Part shown: positions 50,669 to 60,500 of the stretch, piece by piece
How the letters are laid out: the number at the start of each line of letters is the position of its first letter
Numbering within the stretch: position 1 is the first letter of the stretch
Assembly: GCF_002161055.1 (NCBI RefSeq)
Contig: NZ_NFLT01000004.1
Span: 186,001 to 250,000, forward strand
From: Tyzzerella sp. An114
GTDB taxonomy: Bacteria; Bacillota; Clostridia; Lachnospirales; Anaerotignaceae
Reading direction: 5' to 3'
Length of the DNA stretch: 64,000 bases
Translations under genes and position numbers: made by a program
The notes under the pieces: model-generated
The model's database searches: none
Seen by the model: only the letters and a program-made list of their open reading frames with translations
What the model was told of the DNA's origin: nothing

Positions 50669-53305
50669 ATGAAATTAAAAAGAAAAAAGAAGGTGTCATT
50701 GATATATTTGTTTATGGCAATAATAATTGCTTTAACAAGTATTCAAAGTGCAGCACTTACAAAAAATTGTTTTGCAGAGGAGAATAAAGAGGTTTCTTAT
50801 TCTGACAATGCAGTTTTGCCTAGCAATATCAATACAACAGGCTATGATGTTATTATAGTTGCTGACAATAGTGGCAGTGTTTGGAGTCAGCAAGCTATAA
50901 GAGACCAAGCATTAAGAAATATTGCAAATCTTGCTGTTGGTTCTGATATACGTATTGGCGGTGTATATTTTGGAGATTATGTTTCAAAAATGTTAAGCCT
51001 TACACCAATGGAAAAAGAAGAAGATATTAAAACGGTTATGGATTTTTTTAATATGACAGAACAAAATGAAAATAATCGTGGAACAAATATAGGTGAGGCT
51101 CTTGAAGTTGCAAGCACACCTTTTGAAAACCAAAATATATCAAGAAAACCTATAATTATACTTTTTAGTGATGGCATAAATGAAAATTCAAATGGCGATG
51201 AAAATTATAAAAATTTGGCAGATAATAAAACTTTAGAACAGGTTAAATTGTTACAGGGAAAAAATATTCCTATATACTGTGTATATCTTCAAAAAGATAG
51301 AAATGATGAGGAATATTTAAAAAATCTTGTTGACTATTTTGATGAAAATAATTCCTATGAAAATGAAAGATTTAAAAAGGTTACAGATAGTGAAATAGGA
51401 AATCTCTCTGAGGAGTTTGCACATATTTTTTATTCTATTCAAAATGATATGAAATATAGAGAAATAAGTGTTGACTCAACAGGTAAAATGACATTTTATG
51501 TGCCTTCTTTGGGTGTTAAAAAACTTCAATTATATCTTGAAAATGATAGTAACTATACTGTAAAACTTAACTCACCTAGTGGAAATAATAATGGTGTCAA
51601 AGAGTGGACTAATGAGAAAAGTACATATATTTCAGTTGAAAATCCTGAAATTGGAGAGTGGACTTTAGAAGTTTATGGAGATTTTAAAGAAAATACAAAG
51701 GGAACTATTGCATATTACACTTCACTCTATGCTAATGCTGAGATTGTAAATTCAAATGATGATGAAAATATTTACAGAAATCAGCCTCAAAAAATGCAGG
51801 TTAGATTTTTTGACCAAAATAAAAATCAAATAGAAATAGACCAAGCAACACAAGTTACAGCTACTATAAGTAATATAAATGATGAAGGCGAAAATAAAAC
51901 AGAAAGTTTGACTTTTAAAAATGATAATGGAATTTATGTAAGTAATGAATTTGTTTTTGAAGATTATGGAGAGTACAAATATGCAATCCATGTTACTTAT
52001 GAAGATTTTATTGATTTGTATTATACAACAGATGAAACTATAAAAATCGAAAGTCGTCCTCTTGTTACTCATGATAAAAACGGTGTATTTTTATCAAGAG
52101 GAGGAGAAAATGGTAAACAGTTTACATTTAAAACATCAGATTTATATTCTGACCCTGATAATGATAGTGTAAAAATTGAAAGTGTAGCACAGTTAAACGA
52201 AGATAATAAAGTTACTGTAATTGAAAAAGACGGTTTTATTACTGTAACATCAGAAAAAGGTGGAAATGTAAAATTTGCCCTTAATATTGTAGATGTTTCC
52301 GGTATGACTGCTGTTGTCAATTTGGAAGGATATGTGATTGATTTGAATACAGTTAATTTAATTGGAGGAATTATAATTGCTATTATAGTAATAGTATTAG
52401 CGATTGTAATTTATAGAATAACAAAGAAAAGAAGTTTAGAAAAAAGATTATATTCTGGAAGAACACAGGCTGAGGATAACAATAAAAAATTTGAGACTGT
52501 TTATAAAAAATATGAAGATATTTTAAAAGATGCTGTGGAATTAAAAGAAAAATTTCAAACAAGTATTGATAATCTTCGTGATTTATGTGAAGAAGAACTT
52601 ATGGAGGAACAAAAAGAAGATTTTGGAGTAAATAAATATATTAATTATTTATATGAAGTTGAAAAAATTAGTAAACTTAATAATATTGAAGAAAAAATTG
52701 AAAACAGAAAATCTATAAATGATATAAATATTGATGATATTTTAAATACAGTTATTCCTTTTAATATATCAGATATTCAAAAATATGTTGATGATGTTGA
52801 AAAATATAATGATGATATGGAAGATTTATTATTATCAATGAGAAATGATATAGAGGAGTATAAAAAGAGTGTAGAAGCACTTTCAAGTGAAGTTGAAATT
52901 ATAAGCAGTACATATTGTGACATACTTGTTATGGTTTCAACAGAAATAAAATGTGACCTTGTTCTTGAGTGGAAAAATTACATAGGTTCAATGGAATGTA
53001 TTAAAAACGGAGAGTATATACAGGGAAGTTATAGTCTTGATAATGTTGAACTTCTTTCAATGGATAAAAAATTCTCAATTAAAGATATTTTGAAAAATGA
53101 GAGCACAGGAATTTTTGTATATGGCTATGAAGATGATGAAAACGGAAAAGAAGGTCTTGAACTTAGAAGTATAAAACCTTTTAGAATTAAAAATGCCGCA
53201 TCAGGCGGAGAAGGCAAAAAAGTTAATAGAGCAATTTTATTAAAGGGTGAGGAGTATAAACTTACACCGGAATATGCCGGAACATTTTTGATAAAGGTTA
53301 AATAA
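50669..53305 (+). CDS. Membrane-spanning von Willebrand factor A (vWA) domain protein
   Basis: An 878-residue protein. Start ATG 50669 has AAGGAGGAA ahead; the open frame before it lacks a site and gives no signal peptide. Layout: basic N-terminus with signal sequence (1-~36); vWA domain (about 58-265) with a complete metal site (D66, S68, S70 in 'ADNSGSVW'; T139 in 'RGTNIGEAL'; D168 in 'LFSDGINE'); beta-rich Ig/cadherin-like region (~270-555); one membrane segment (~563-585); then a cytosolic part with long helices (about 600-760) and a beta-rich end. The vWA domain is therefore outside and the coiled region inside. It is first in a series with a GTPase and a GAP1-like protein; its stop overlaps an in-frame ATG before the GTPase start. 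Ligand unknown. Confidence 0.85.
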   Translation: MKLKRKKKVSLIYLFMAIIIALTSIQSAALTKNCFAEENKEVSYSDNAVLPSNINTTGYDVIIVADNSGSVWSQQAIRDQALRNIANLAVGSDIRIGGVYFGDYVSKMLSLTPMEKEEDIKTVMDFFNMTEQNENNRGTNIGEALEVASTPFENQNISRKPIIILFSDGINENSNGDENYKNLADNKTLEQVKLLQGKNIPIYCVYLQKDRNDEEYLKNLVDYFDENNSYENERFKKVTDSEIGNLSEEFAHIFYSIQNDMKYREISVDSTGKMTFYVPSLGVKKLQLYLENDSNYTVKLNSPSGNNNGVKEWTNEKSTYISVENPEIGEWTLEVYGDFKENTKGTIAYYTSLYANAEIVNSNDDENIYRNQPQKMQVRFFDQNKNQIEIDQATQVTATISNINDEGENKTESLTFKNDNGIYVSNEFVFEDYGEYKYAIHVTYEDFIDLYYTTDETIKIESRPLVTHDKNGVFLSRGGENGKQFTFKTSDLYSDPDNDSVKIESVAQLNEDNKVTVIEKDGFITVTSEKGGNVKFALNIVDVSGMTAVVNLEGYVIDLNTVNLIGGIIIAIIVIVLAIVIYRITKKRSLEKRLYSGRTQAEDNNKKFETVYKKYEDILKDAVELKEKFQTSIDNLRDLCEEELMEEQKEDFGVNKYINYLYEVEKISKLNNIEEKIENRKSINDINIDDILNTVIPFNISDIQKYVDDVEKYNDDMEDLLLSMRNDIEEYKKSVEALSSEVEIISSTYCDILVMVSTEIKCDLVLEWKNYIGSMECIKNGEYIQGSYSLDNVELLSMDKKFSIKDILKNESTGIFVYGYEDDENGKEGLELRSIKPFRIKNAASGGEGKKVNRAILLKGEEYKLTPEYAGTFLIKVK

Positions 53306-53319
53306 TGGAGGTATATACA

Positions 53320-54906
53320 ATGGGAAATAATAAATTAAATTTTTGTCCCTATGAAACAGATATTTCAACTAAAAAATTTAAAAGTATAGATATGACAAAT
53401 CTTGCCTATGAAATTATTTTTATGAAACCTTATAATTTTGATGTTCTTAGAAATACAATTCTTGCAGGTAAGACAGATATAATTAAAAAAGGTGAAGATG
53501 TTAAATTAAAACTTTTATATAATGATAATTCAGTTCATTATATGCTTTGGGCAGCCCCTAAAGGTGGCGTAAGTGGTATTTCAAGACTACTTAAAGCCAT
53601 AGATGAAAGTAATGAAAAAACTGATATAAATCCGGAAGATGAGTATGAAGGTGTAAATTTTGATGATACAAATATTCCTCTTGAATATGAAATTGAAGAA
53701 AGTAGCGGAAGTTATGTTATAAGTTTTGCCACAGACTCTATTTTTGGAAAAATACCTATAATGAAAGCTGTACCATGTTGTCCAAACTGTCATATGAGAT
53801 TGCCTGTTGGTTGGGTTAATGCTGAAGAATTTTGTCCTATATCTCTTTTAGGTAGAACTGGAGGAGGAAAGACAACATATAAATTGTCTTTAATGGCTAA
53901 TGAATGGGACGCTTTGAGAAATATAAAAAGTGGTTGGATTATAAATGCAGCCCATGAGACAGCAGAAGGCTTTGATTATTGGTATACACAGCTTTCAAGA
54001 GCTGCAAAAATTATGGCAGTTGAAAATGGAGAGTGTCCTCCTAATACACAGACAGAAAAATGGGTTTCACCTTTATTTATGGCTTTAAATATAAATGGAC
54101 ATAAAATGATAGTTGGATTATATGATAATTCTGGTGAAACTTTAAAAGAAATGACATCAATGGACCCAAGAATTATTCTTTTGTCAAATATGTATGCCCA
54201 TATTTATATTATTGAGCCTGAACAGATGCCTTTAAAACTTAGAGATAATAAAGAAGAAAATTTTGAAGACAAAAAATATTTTGAAGATGTTGAGATAATG
54301 ACTGTTGAAGAACAGGGAGCTTTTCAAAAAGAAAATATGGGGAAAATGGTAAGAGCTATTGATTTAATTAATCCTCCTAAATCTCAAAAAAATAAAATTG
54401 AGCATAAAGAAGATGTTTTGAGTATGCTTAAAAATTATCAGAGACTTTTGCAACAAATGGGTGTTATTGACAGAATGAAAAATCAACATTTATGTGCAAC
54501 AGTAATTAAATGTGACCTTTTAGAAGGTTTGTCGGAAATGGAAAGTATAAATCATTCACAATTTTTATTTCAACATGGCAGACCAAGTGACATATTTAAT
54601 TTGAGAAGAGCTAGAGAGGAAATTATTGAAGAATTATTTAAAAAATATGTGTTTATAAGAGATGAACAGTCTGATTTCATTGAAGGGGCTATGGGTTCTT
54701 ATTCTTATCACTGTGTAAGTGCATTGGGCTGTGATACATATGTTACAAATGAAGACCGTGAAATTATAGAGTTTATACAGGGAAAAGAAGTAAAAGGTAT
54801 TGAAAATATGAAAATAAATCGTCTTAAAGGTGAGTATAACCCTATTCGTGTTGCAGAGCCTCTTGCTTACTGTCTTGAAAAGAAAATAAAGGAATGTGGT
54901 TGGTAA
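53320..54906 (+). CDS. Zinc-ribbon P-loop GTPase of the double-GTPase (DO-GTPase) type
   Basis: A 528-residue cytosolic protein. The start is ATG 53320, behind GGAGG; the ATG at 53305 overlaps that site and the vWA stop. Residues 1-145 are a beta-rich N-terminal region. A zinc-ribbon-like set 'CCPNCHMRLP' and 'EEFCPISL' (C153, C154, C157, C172) leads directly into the P-loop GRTGGGKTT (178-186). 'LYDNSGE' (269-273) would be the G3 DxxG, and 'TVIKCDLLEG' (~394-403) the G4 (N/T)KxD-like motif. The zinc ribbon just before the P-loop and the GAP1-like neighbour recall the TRAFAC-class double-GTPase families named in studies of conflict systems. I cannot confirm the second GTPase domain by eye. 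Confidence 0.75.
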   Translation: MGNNKLNFCPYETDISTKKFKSIDMTNLAYEIIFMKPYNFDVLRNTILAGKTDIIKKGEDVKLKLLYNDNSVHYMLWAAPKGGVSGISRLLKAIDESNEKTDINPEDEYEGVNFDDTNIPLEYEIEESSGSYVISFATDSIFGKIPIMKAVPCCPNCHMRLPVGWVNAEEFCPISLLGRTGGGKTTYKLSLMANEWDALRNIKSGWIINAAHETAEGFDYWYTQLSRAAKIMAVENGECPPNTQTEKWVSPLFMALNINGHKMIVGLYDNSGETLKEMTSMDPRIILLSNMYAHIYIIEPEQMPLKLRDNKEENFEDKKYFEDVEIMTVEEQGAFQKENMGKMVRAIDLINPPKSQKNKIEHKEDVLSMLKNYQRLLQQMGVIDRMKNQHLCATVIKCDLLEGLSEMESINHSQFLFQHGRPSDIFNLRRAREEIIEELFKKYVFIRDEQSDFIEGAMGSYSYHCVSALGCDTYVTNEDREIIEFIQGKEVKGIENMKINRLKGEYNPIRVAEPLAYCLEKKIKECGW

Positions 54907-54930
54907 AAAACTTTTGGGGGAGGTTTTTAG

Positions 54931-57900
54931 ATGAATTTTGAACAGGCATTTTATACATGGGGTGAAAACCAGCTAAGTCGATATAAAAGAGGGCTTGGAG
55001 TATGTGCAACAAGTAATATGAATTCAAATTTTCTTGATAATTGCCTAGTTCTAGGTTCTGCTTTTCAGTCAGAAACTTCTGATAGAACTGCTGAGTTTAC
55101 ATTGTATTCACCTGAATTTGGTTCTTTTGTTGGTGTTGGTATAAGCCCTAGAGAGGGCGGTGGAGATGGTAGAGTAAATAAATTGTGCCATTTCTTTATA
55201 CCAAAAGAACAACAAAATATAGAAGAACCTGAAAATTATATTATTAATTATCCATATATAAGAGAAATTAAAGACGGTAAAATACTTGATATGGCAGAAA
55301 TTGAACCGGCTTTATATGATTATAATGAAATTATTAATAAGTATGGTTTGAAGGGCAAAAAACTTGCCCTTCTTCTTTATAGTATATATCCTTGTATGTT
55401 TGGTGAGGTTAGCAATTTAGCTTTTATTATTGATAAAAGTGAATACAGTGAAGATATGTATTCTCAAATTGCTAGAGATATTACCTGGCTTTTAAGTAAT
55501 CTTGTTCCTGAACAGGGTGAGAAATCTGAAGTTTATAGAAAAAGGCTTTCTTATGGTGTTTATACAACAAAAAATATTGAGGCTGTAACTTTTATTTTTA
55601 CTGATAATACACTTCTTTGTCATAATAATTTTTATTTGAATGGAAATGAACAAAGTTATTGTGATATTGATATTCCAGAAATTTATTACACTATGGCAGA
55701 GTATGCAGAAATTTCAAAGGAAGCTTTTTTTGAATTTATGGATGAAATACTTTCAAATCAATATAATCAAAAACTTCAGTTGAATGATTTGTCAATGCTT
55801 TATTATTTTTGGAAACTTAAAAAAGGAAAAGAAGTTTCTCTTTATGATTTAAAAGAAGAAATAAATACACTTTTAAATAAAGCTGAAAAATCAAAATGGA
55901 ACAGAGAATTTATAATAATGTTTTTAAAACAGGTTAAAAGTCTTGATAATTCTGAAATTGTGAATTTTTGGACTCGTTTTATAATACCTCAAATGAAAGT
56001 TTATGATAATATGGGGGATTATGATAAAAATTCTATTGATGAGGCTACTGCACATCTTATATGTGCCATGTTTGATGAAAACAGAAATAATTATAAAAAG
56101 TTTTTATTAAACTTAAATGCTACTCAAAGGAAAAAAATATTAAATTTAATATATAGTGAGCCTTGTTCATGTGTTGAAAGAGAGATTGAAAGCATAAATA
56201 CTGTAAAAGATTTTTTTGATTGTGTTGAATTATATAGTTTACTTGATGAAAATGAAAGATTTGCAAATTGTATAATTGATAAAGCTAAAACATTTTATGA
56301 GAATGAAACTGGTTCTGTGAGAAAATCAATTACAGATACAATGATTAAAAGTAATGTTTTTAAGAAAATATGGCTTGATTGGATTACAGAAAAAATAGAC
56401 AGTTTCTCTACTGTTGAAAGTTATATTGATTATATTAAAAATGAAATTGACAGAATAGAAATTTCTTTTGCACAAAAATATTATTATAAACTTTTACAGT
56501 TAGCCAAAGAAATATATGTTTCTGATGATGAAAAAGAAAAAAGTGTTATTTTTTATGAGGAAAGTATTCGCCGTATGTATTCAAGAGGACTTTCAAGGGA
56601 TACTGTTGAAAGTTTTAAGATTTTGAAAAAAGAGTGGGATATAAGAAAAACAATAGGGCGATTGATAGAAGAAAATTTATATCAGTTAGTTGAGAGAACT
56701 CCTTCTACATTGAATTATAGAAAATGTAGAGAAAAATGGATTGATTGTATATGCGATAGATTAGAAAATGAAGAAGATGTATCAGAGCATATATATCAAA
56801 AACTTCTCAATAATATGGTTGATATAGTTAATATGACTTCTGATAACAGTGAAGAGTATATTGATAAAAGTATTGTTTCTAAGTATGAAGATGCTTTGTG
56901 GATGGCTGCTGGCAAAAAAGATAGAAAAACTTGTCTTGAATGGCGTATGGTTTTCCAAATGTATCAGCTTAGCAAAAATAAATATATTAAACTCAAAATG
57001 TTTTGGCAGGATATAAATATTTTTGATGATATGGATATTATTGATAGTATTGTATCATCAAGAAATGATTTGAAAGATATATCAAATAAAATATCATATA
57101 TTGATGAGCCGGAACAGTGCTATCTCAATAGAAACCTTTATAAAATTTGGAAGGGTATTAAAGAAGACAATATTATTTCAAAAAAATCTTTTATGTTTTT
57201 AGATAATAAAATTTGTCAACGTTATTTTAGTCAAATTAAATGTTTTTTACAAAAACAACAGACAGAAATTTTAGAAAGACAATATAATTCAGACTGTAAG
57301 TATGCTGTTATAAATTATCTCTATTTACAACAATTTATGGAAGAAAAGAAATTTGTTGAAGAAAAAAATGCTAGAAAGAGATTTAAGGAATATAGAAAGA
57401 TTATTGAAAGTAATAAATCATTTATAGATATGGTGTTAAACACAAATTATAATTTATATGATGATTGGATTAAAAAACGTGGTAATGAAATTAAATTGTT
57501 TTTTAATATGGTTTCATATCCCGAAGTTACATTTGAAAACATTAAAGAGACAAAACAATTTTTAAGAAAAATAAGAGATGTTTTTGGAAAAGATGATATC
57601 CCCGAAATAGATAATATAGTGAAAGGGTATGATAATGTTATGGCACAAATAGAAGATGAGTTTTCAAATATTGATTTTCAAATTAAAGAAAATAAAAAAT
57701 ATATTGATGCCATTGATGATGAGATAAATTATAAAATGGAACAGATAAATGATTTGAAAAAAGAAATTGAAAATCTAAATAATGAGCGTATTAAGTATAA
57801 CAAAAATATTGAAAGTCTTTCTAATAGAAAAACAAAAATTAAAAATGATATTGATGATACACCTTATTGGAGTTCTAGAAGTTATGAGCATAATTTAGAT

Positions 57901-58089
57901 ATTGAAAACAATAAAAAAGTTTATGAACATAATGATATAAAACATGAACATATTGACAAAATAGAAAAAATTGAAAGACCTATACATCATAAAGAAGAAT
58001 TTAAAAAGCCTGATTTTGATATTAAACCTAAAAATCAAAATATTACAGATAGAATTCCTAATGTTATAAATATAGATGAGTATGAATGA
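54931..58089 (+). CDS. Large GAP1-like (GTPase-associated protein 1) partner protein
   Basis: A 1052-residue protein, very rich in Lys, Glu, Asn and Ile. ATG 54931 follows GGGGGAGG. The N-terminal ~120 residues ('QAFYTWGENQ', 'GLGVCATSNM', 'LYSPEFGSFVGVGISPREGGGDGRVNKLCHFFIP') resemble the GAP1-N domain that goes with double-GTPases. The long middle (about 250-900) is mostly alpha-helical with no motif I know, a coiled coil covers ~919-973, and the last ~70 residues are a His/Glu/Lys-rich disordered tail ('YEHNDIKHEHIDK'). It follows the GTPase after 24 bases. Family role as partner or effector of the GTPase is inferred from neighbourhood. Confidence 0.7.
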   Translation: MNFEQAFYTWGENQLSRYKRGLGVCATSNMNSNFLDNCLVLGSAFQSETSDRTAEFTLYSPEFGSFVGVGISPREGGGDGRVNKLCHFFIPKEQQNIEEPENYIINYPYIREIKDGKILDMAEIEPALYDYNEIINKYGLKGKKLALLLYSIYPCMFGEVSNLAFIIDKSEYSEDMYSQIARDITWLLSNLVPEQGEKSEVYRKRLSYGVYTTKNIEAVTFIFTDNTLLCHNNFYLNGNEQSYCDIDIPEIYYTMAEYAEISKEAFFEFMDEILSNQYNQKLQLNDLSMLYYFWKLKKGKEVSLYDLKEEINTLLNKAEKSKWNREFIIMFLKQVKSLDNSEIVNFWTRFIIPQMKVYDNMGDYDKNSIDEATAHLICAMFDENRNNYKKFLLNLNATQRKKILNLIYSEPCSCVEREIESINTVKDFFDCVELYSLLDENERFANCIIDKAKTFYENETGSVRKSITDTMIKSNVFKKIWLDWITEKIDSFSTVESYIDYIKNEIDRIEISFAQKYYYKLLQLAKEIYVSDDEKEKSVIFYEESIRRMYSRGLSRDTVESFKILKKEWDIRKTIGRLIEENLYQLVERTPSTLNYRKCREKWIDCICDRLENEEDVSEHIYQKLLNNMVDIVNMTSDNSEEYIDKSIVSKYEDALWMAAGKKDRKTCLEWRMVFQMYQLSKNKYIKLKMFWQDINIFDDMDIIDSIVSSRNDLKDISNKISYIDEPEQCYLNRNLYKIWKGIKEDNIISKKSFMFLDNKICQRYFSQIKCFLQKQQTEILERQYNSDCKYAVINYLYLQQFMEEKKFVEEKNARKRFKEYRKIIESNKSFIDMVLNTNYNLYDDWIKKRGNEIKLFFNMVSYPEVTFENIKETKQFLRKIRDVFGKDDIPEIDNIVKGYDNVMAQIEDEFSNIDFQIKENKKYIDAIDDEINYKMEQINDLKKEIENLNNERIKYNKNIESLSNRKTKIKNDIDDTPYWSSRSYEHNLDIENNKKVYEHNDIKHEHIDKIEKIERPIHHKEEFKKPDFDIKPKNQNITDRIPNVINIDEYE

Positions 58090-58105
58090 TTGAGGAATGA
58101 TTAAA

Positions 58106-59758
58106 ATGAAAGCAGATATACAAAAAGAAGATATGGACTATACAGAGTATATTGGCTGGATTATGTCAATTCGCAGTAAGTACAATTTACCTCAAGAGGA
58201 GTTTGGTAAAAAGATATGTCACTTTGTTCAGAAAAACGGTGAGGAAGTGTGTGTTTCCTGTCATAGAAATACTATAAGAAATTGGGAGAGTGGAAGAAGT
58301 ATTCCTTTGAGTGTTGAAACTTTTGTTTCTTTGGCTCTTGTGGATTATAGCGGAAGTTGTTCAAAGGTTGTGGATATGTCATTGTCAAAAAGGCGTGAAA
58401 GATACCGCTATGTTAAAAAAATGATGATGAAATACTGGGGAAGGAGTTTATATTGTAGAAATATAAACGATGCTCTTTTGATTGAGGCTATAAGAGGTGT
58501 TTTCTCTATGGAGGAACTTCCTGAAATTAGACGAGAGATGAACAAAATTATTGAAGATGTAACTCTTGAACTTGAGGAAAAAAAGCAGTATTCAATAGAG
58601 AAAATGACAGAGAATTTAGAAGCATCTCTTATGAAAGTTGAGACAAAAGATGACTTTATAGAAGTTGTAAAAAGCAATAAGATTTTCTTTTATCTTGGTA
58701 ATCGTACCGTTGGGGAAAGAATTGTTAAAATGTATGAAACATCTGAAAACACTCCTAAAGATTTAGATTTTAAAGAGGCTGTTTTTCTATATGCTCCAAA
58801 ATATATGGACAGTTATGGAAAAATATTTTCAAGTGATATAAACGTGTCTAGAAGTTGGCTTTTAGATTTTTGTATTCATATGCGTTTTTCAAGAAAAGAA
58901 ATAAATGAAGTTTTGGACAATGCAGGTATGATGAAACTTGTGAACACTAAAAAAAGCATGGAGTACTATATAAGAGAAAGCGGAAAGACAAGTATAGGCA
59001 CTGTTAAATGGTATGAAAATAAAGCTTTCAACAATATTTATGGTTTTGAGATAAGATATATTGATATTAAAAATCTATCCCTTCAATATAAGTTGGCTTT
59101 TTTAACTCTTACGGCATGTTCTCTGTGTGGAGAAGACCAAATTTTAAGGCGTGTACCTTTAGATTATTTTTTAGAATATTTTGTTCAGAAAGAAGAAGGC
59201 AGACAAATTTTAGAAAACATGAGAAATATACTTAAAAAATATACTGAAAAAGTAAAACATGATACTAAAGGTGTATTTGAAAATCATGTGGCGGATTTAC
59301 ATTGTATTATTGAAAATATAGTACAAAACTTAAAATATAATTTTGAAAATAAATTTTTATGTGAATATAAAGATGAGTTTTCACGATATTTTAATATTCC
59401 TCAGTCAAAATATTCAGGTAAAACAGCTCTTGAATATGCAAATAAAATACGTTTTTTCGCCTGTGTAAGCTATTCTGTAATTACAGGTAAATTATATACA
59501 GGAAATATTGATGAGAATGATTTTAAAACTCTTGAATATGAACTTGTTGGGTTTGAAAATAAAAATGAAAAAATGAGAAAACCTTATTATTTTATGAGCT
59601 TACTTTGGACTATGTTTCTTGGAAGTGAGAAAATACATTGGGATTTTGAGGAAGGTTTTTATATTGTAAGAGAAGATAATAAAAATACTATGGTTATTGA
59701 TATGAAAGAAATACTTGAAGATATTACAGCTACATGGTGTATTTCTGAAGGATTATAA
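58106..59758 (+). CDS. XRE-like helix-turn-helix protein with long helical C-terminal region
   Basis: A 550-residue cytosolic protein. The start is ATG 58106, because GAGGA (58092-58096) is 9 bases before it and would touch the ATG at 58097. Residues about 13-75 look like an XRE helix-turn-helix ('YIGWIMSIRSKYNLPQEEFGKKI', 'HRNTIRNWESGRSIPLSVETF') with an insertion between the two helices of the motif. The remaining ~470 residues are helical and unlike any family I know. It is 16 bases after the GAP1-like gene and likely in the same unit. It could regulate the cluster, or use the HTH as a protein-contact part. Confidence 0.7.
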   Translation: MKADIQKEDMDYTEYIGWIMSIRSKYNLPQEEFGKKICHFVQKNGEEVCVSCHRNTIRNWESGRSIPLSVETFVSLALVDYSGSCSKVVDMSLSKRRERYRYVKKMMMKYWGRSLYCRNINDALLIEAIRGVFSMEELPEIRREMNKIIEDVTLELEEKKQYSIEKMTENLEASLMKVETKDDFIEVVKSNKIFFYLGNRTVGERIVKMYETSENTPKDLDFKEAVFLYAPKYMDSYGKIFSSDINVSRSWLLDFCIHMRFSRKEINEVLDNAGMMKLVNTKKSMEYYIRESGKTSIGTVKWYENKAFNNIYGFEIRYIDIKNLSLQYKLAFLTLTACSLCGEDQILRRVPLDYFLEYFVQKEEGRQILENMRNILKKYTEKVKHDTKGVFENHVADLHCIIENIVQNLKYNFENKFLCEYKDEFSRYFNIPQSKYSGKTALEYANKIRFFACVSYSVITGKLYTGNIDENDFKTLEYELVGFENKNEKMRKPYYFMSLLWTMFLGSEKIHWDFEEGFYIVREDNKNTMVIDMKEILEDITATWCISEGL

Positions 59759-59844
59759 TGCACAAAGTGTCGTTTTTTACAACTTAACTTTTTCATTGTA
59801 TTATTTTTTTACAAAATAAAAATATACATAGGAGGAGTTAAGTT

Positions 59845-60471
59845 ATGATTGGAAAAATTATTACAGCTATTATTATAGTAGTTATTATATCATTATTTAT
59901 ATTTTTATTTAAAGATTCAAATATTAAAGATTTTTTTAATATAAAAAAAATATTTGCTTCTAAAAAGCCTAAAGTTGTTTTGGCAGATGAGCCTATTATA
60001 AAAGTTAAAACAAAAAATGAACCTTATGTTGAATATGTTATGACAAAACCTGTTTTTACAATAGGAAGTGGTTTTAGTTGCGACTTGGTTATAAATGATA
60101 GTGATGAGGCAGATTTTAAAGTTAATAAAAATATTTTTGAGAAAAAACATCTCATAATAAGAAAAATAAAAGAGAGTAATGATATATACTTTACAATTAC
60201 AAATTTAGGAAAAGTAAATACAACAGAATATCTTATGGAAAAAAGATATGTCTATATGGATTTTAAAGATGAAATAGAACTTGAAGGAAGAAGTGCTTTC
60301 TATGTAGGTGATGTTAAAATTGTAGTTTTGACACCTGAGACAATTCATTATGTTGAAAAAAGTGATATTGACCACTCTAAAAATAATGAAAATAAAAATA
60401 ATACAACAAAAATAAAAAAATTAATGACAGACTCAAATAGAGTTTATGATATTGATGATATTGTTGTATAA
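59845..60471 (+). CDS. Membrane-anchored degenerate FHA-domain protein
   Basis: A 208-residue protein. ATG 59845 follows AGGAGGAG. One N-terminal membrane segment (~4-23), a short linker, and an FHA-like domain (about 62-172: 'TIGSGFSCDLVIND', 'FEKKHLIIRK', 'FTITNLGKVNTTEY', 'FYVGDVKIVVL'). The order of strands and the GS-cDL-IND and HL-I pattern fit FHA, but the residues that bind phosphothreonine are changed: Ser in place of the Arg after the first Gly, Glu in the Ser of SxxH, Thr in the Gly of NGT. It is followed by SEDS and PBP genes, the usual setting of FhaB-like proteins in Actinobacteria. Confidence 0.72.
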   Translation: MIGKIITAIIIVVIISLFIFLFKDSNIKDFFNIKKIFASKKPKVVLADEPIIKVKTKNEPYVEYVMTKPVFTIGSGFSCDLVINDSDEADFKVNKNIFEKKHLIIRKIKESNDIYFTITNLGKVNTTEYLMEKRYVYMDFKDEIELEGRSAFYVGDVKIVVLTPETIHYVEKSDIDHSKNNENKNNTTKIKKLMTDSNRVYDIDDIVV

Positions 60472-60500
60472 ATTTTTATGTTTGAAAGGAAGTTGAAGCT

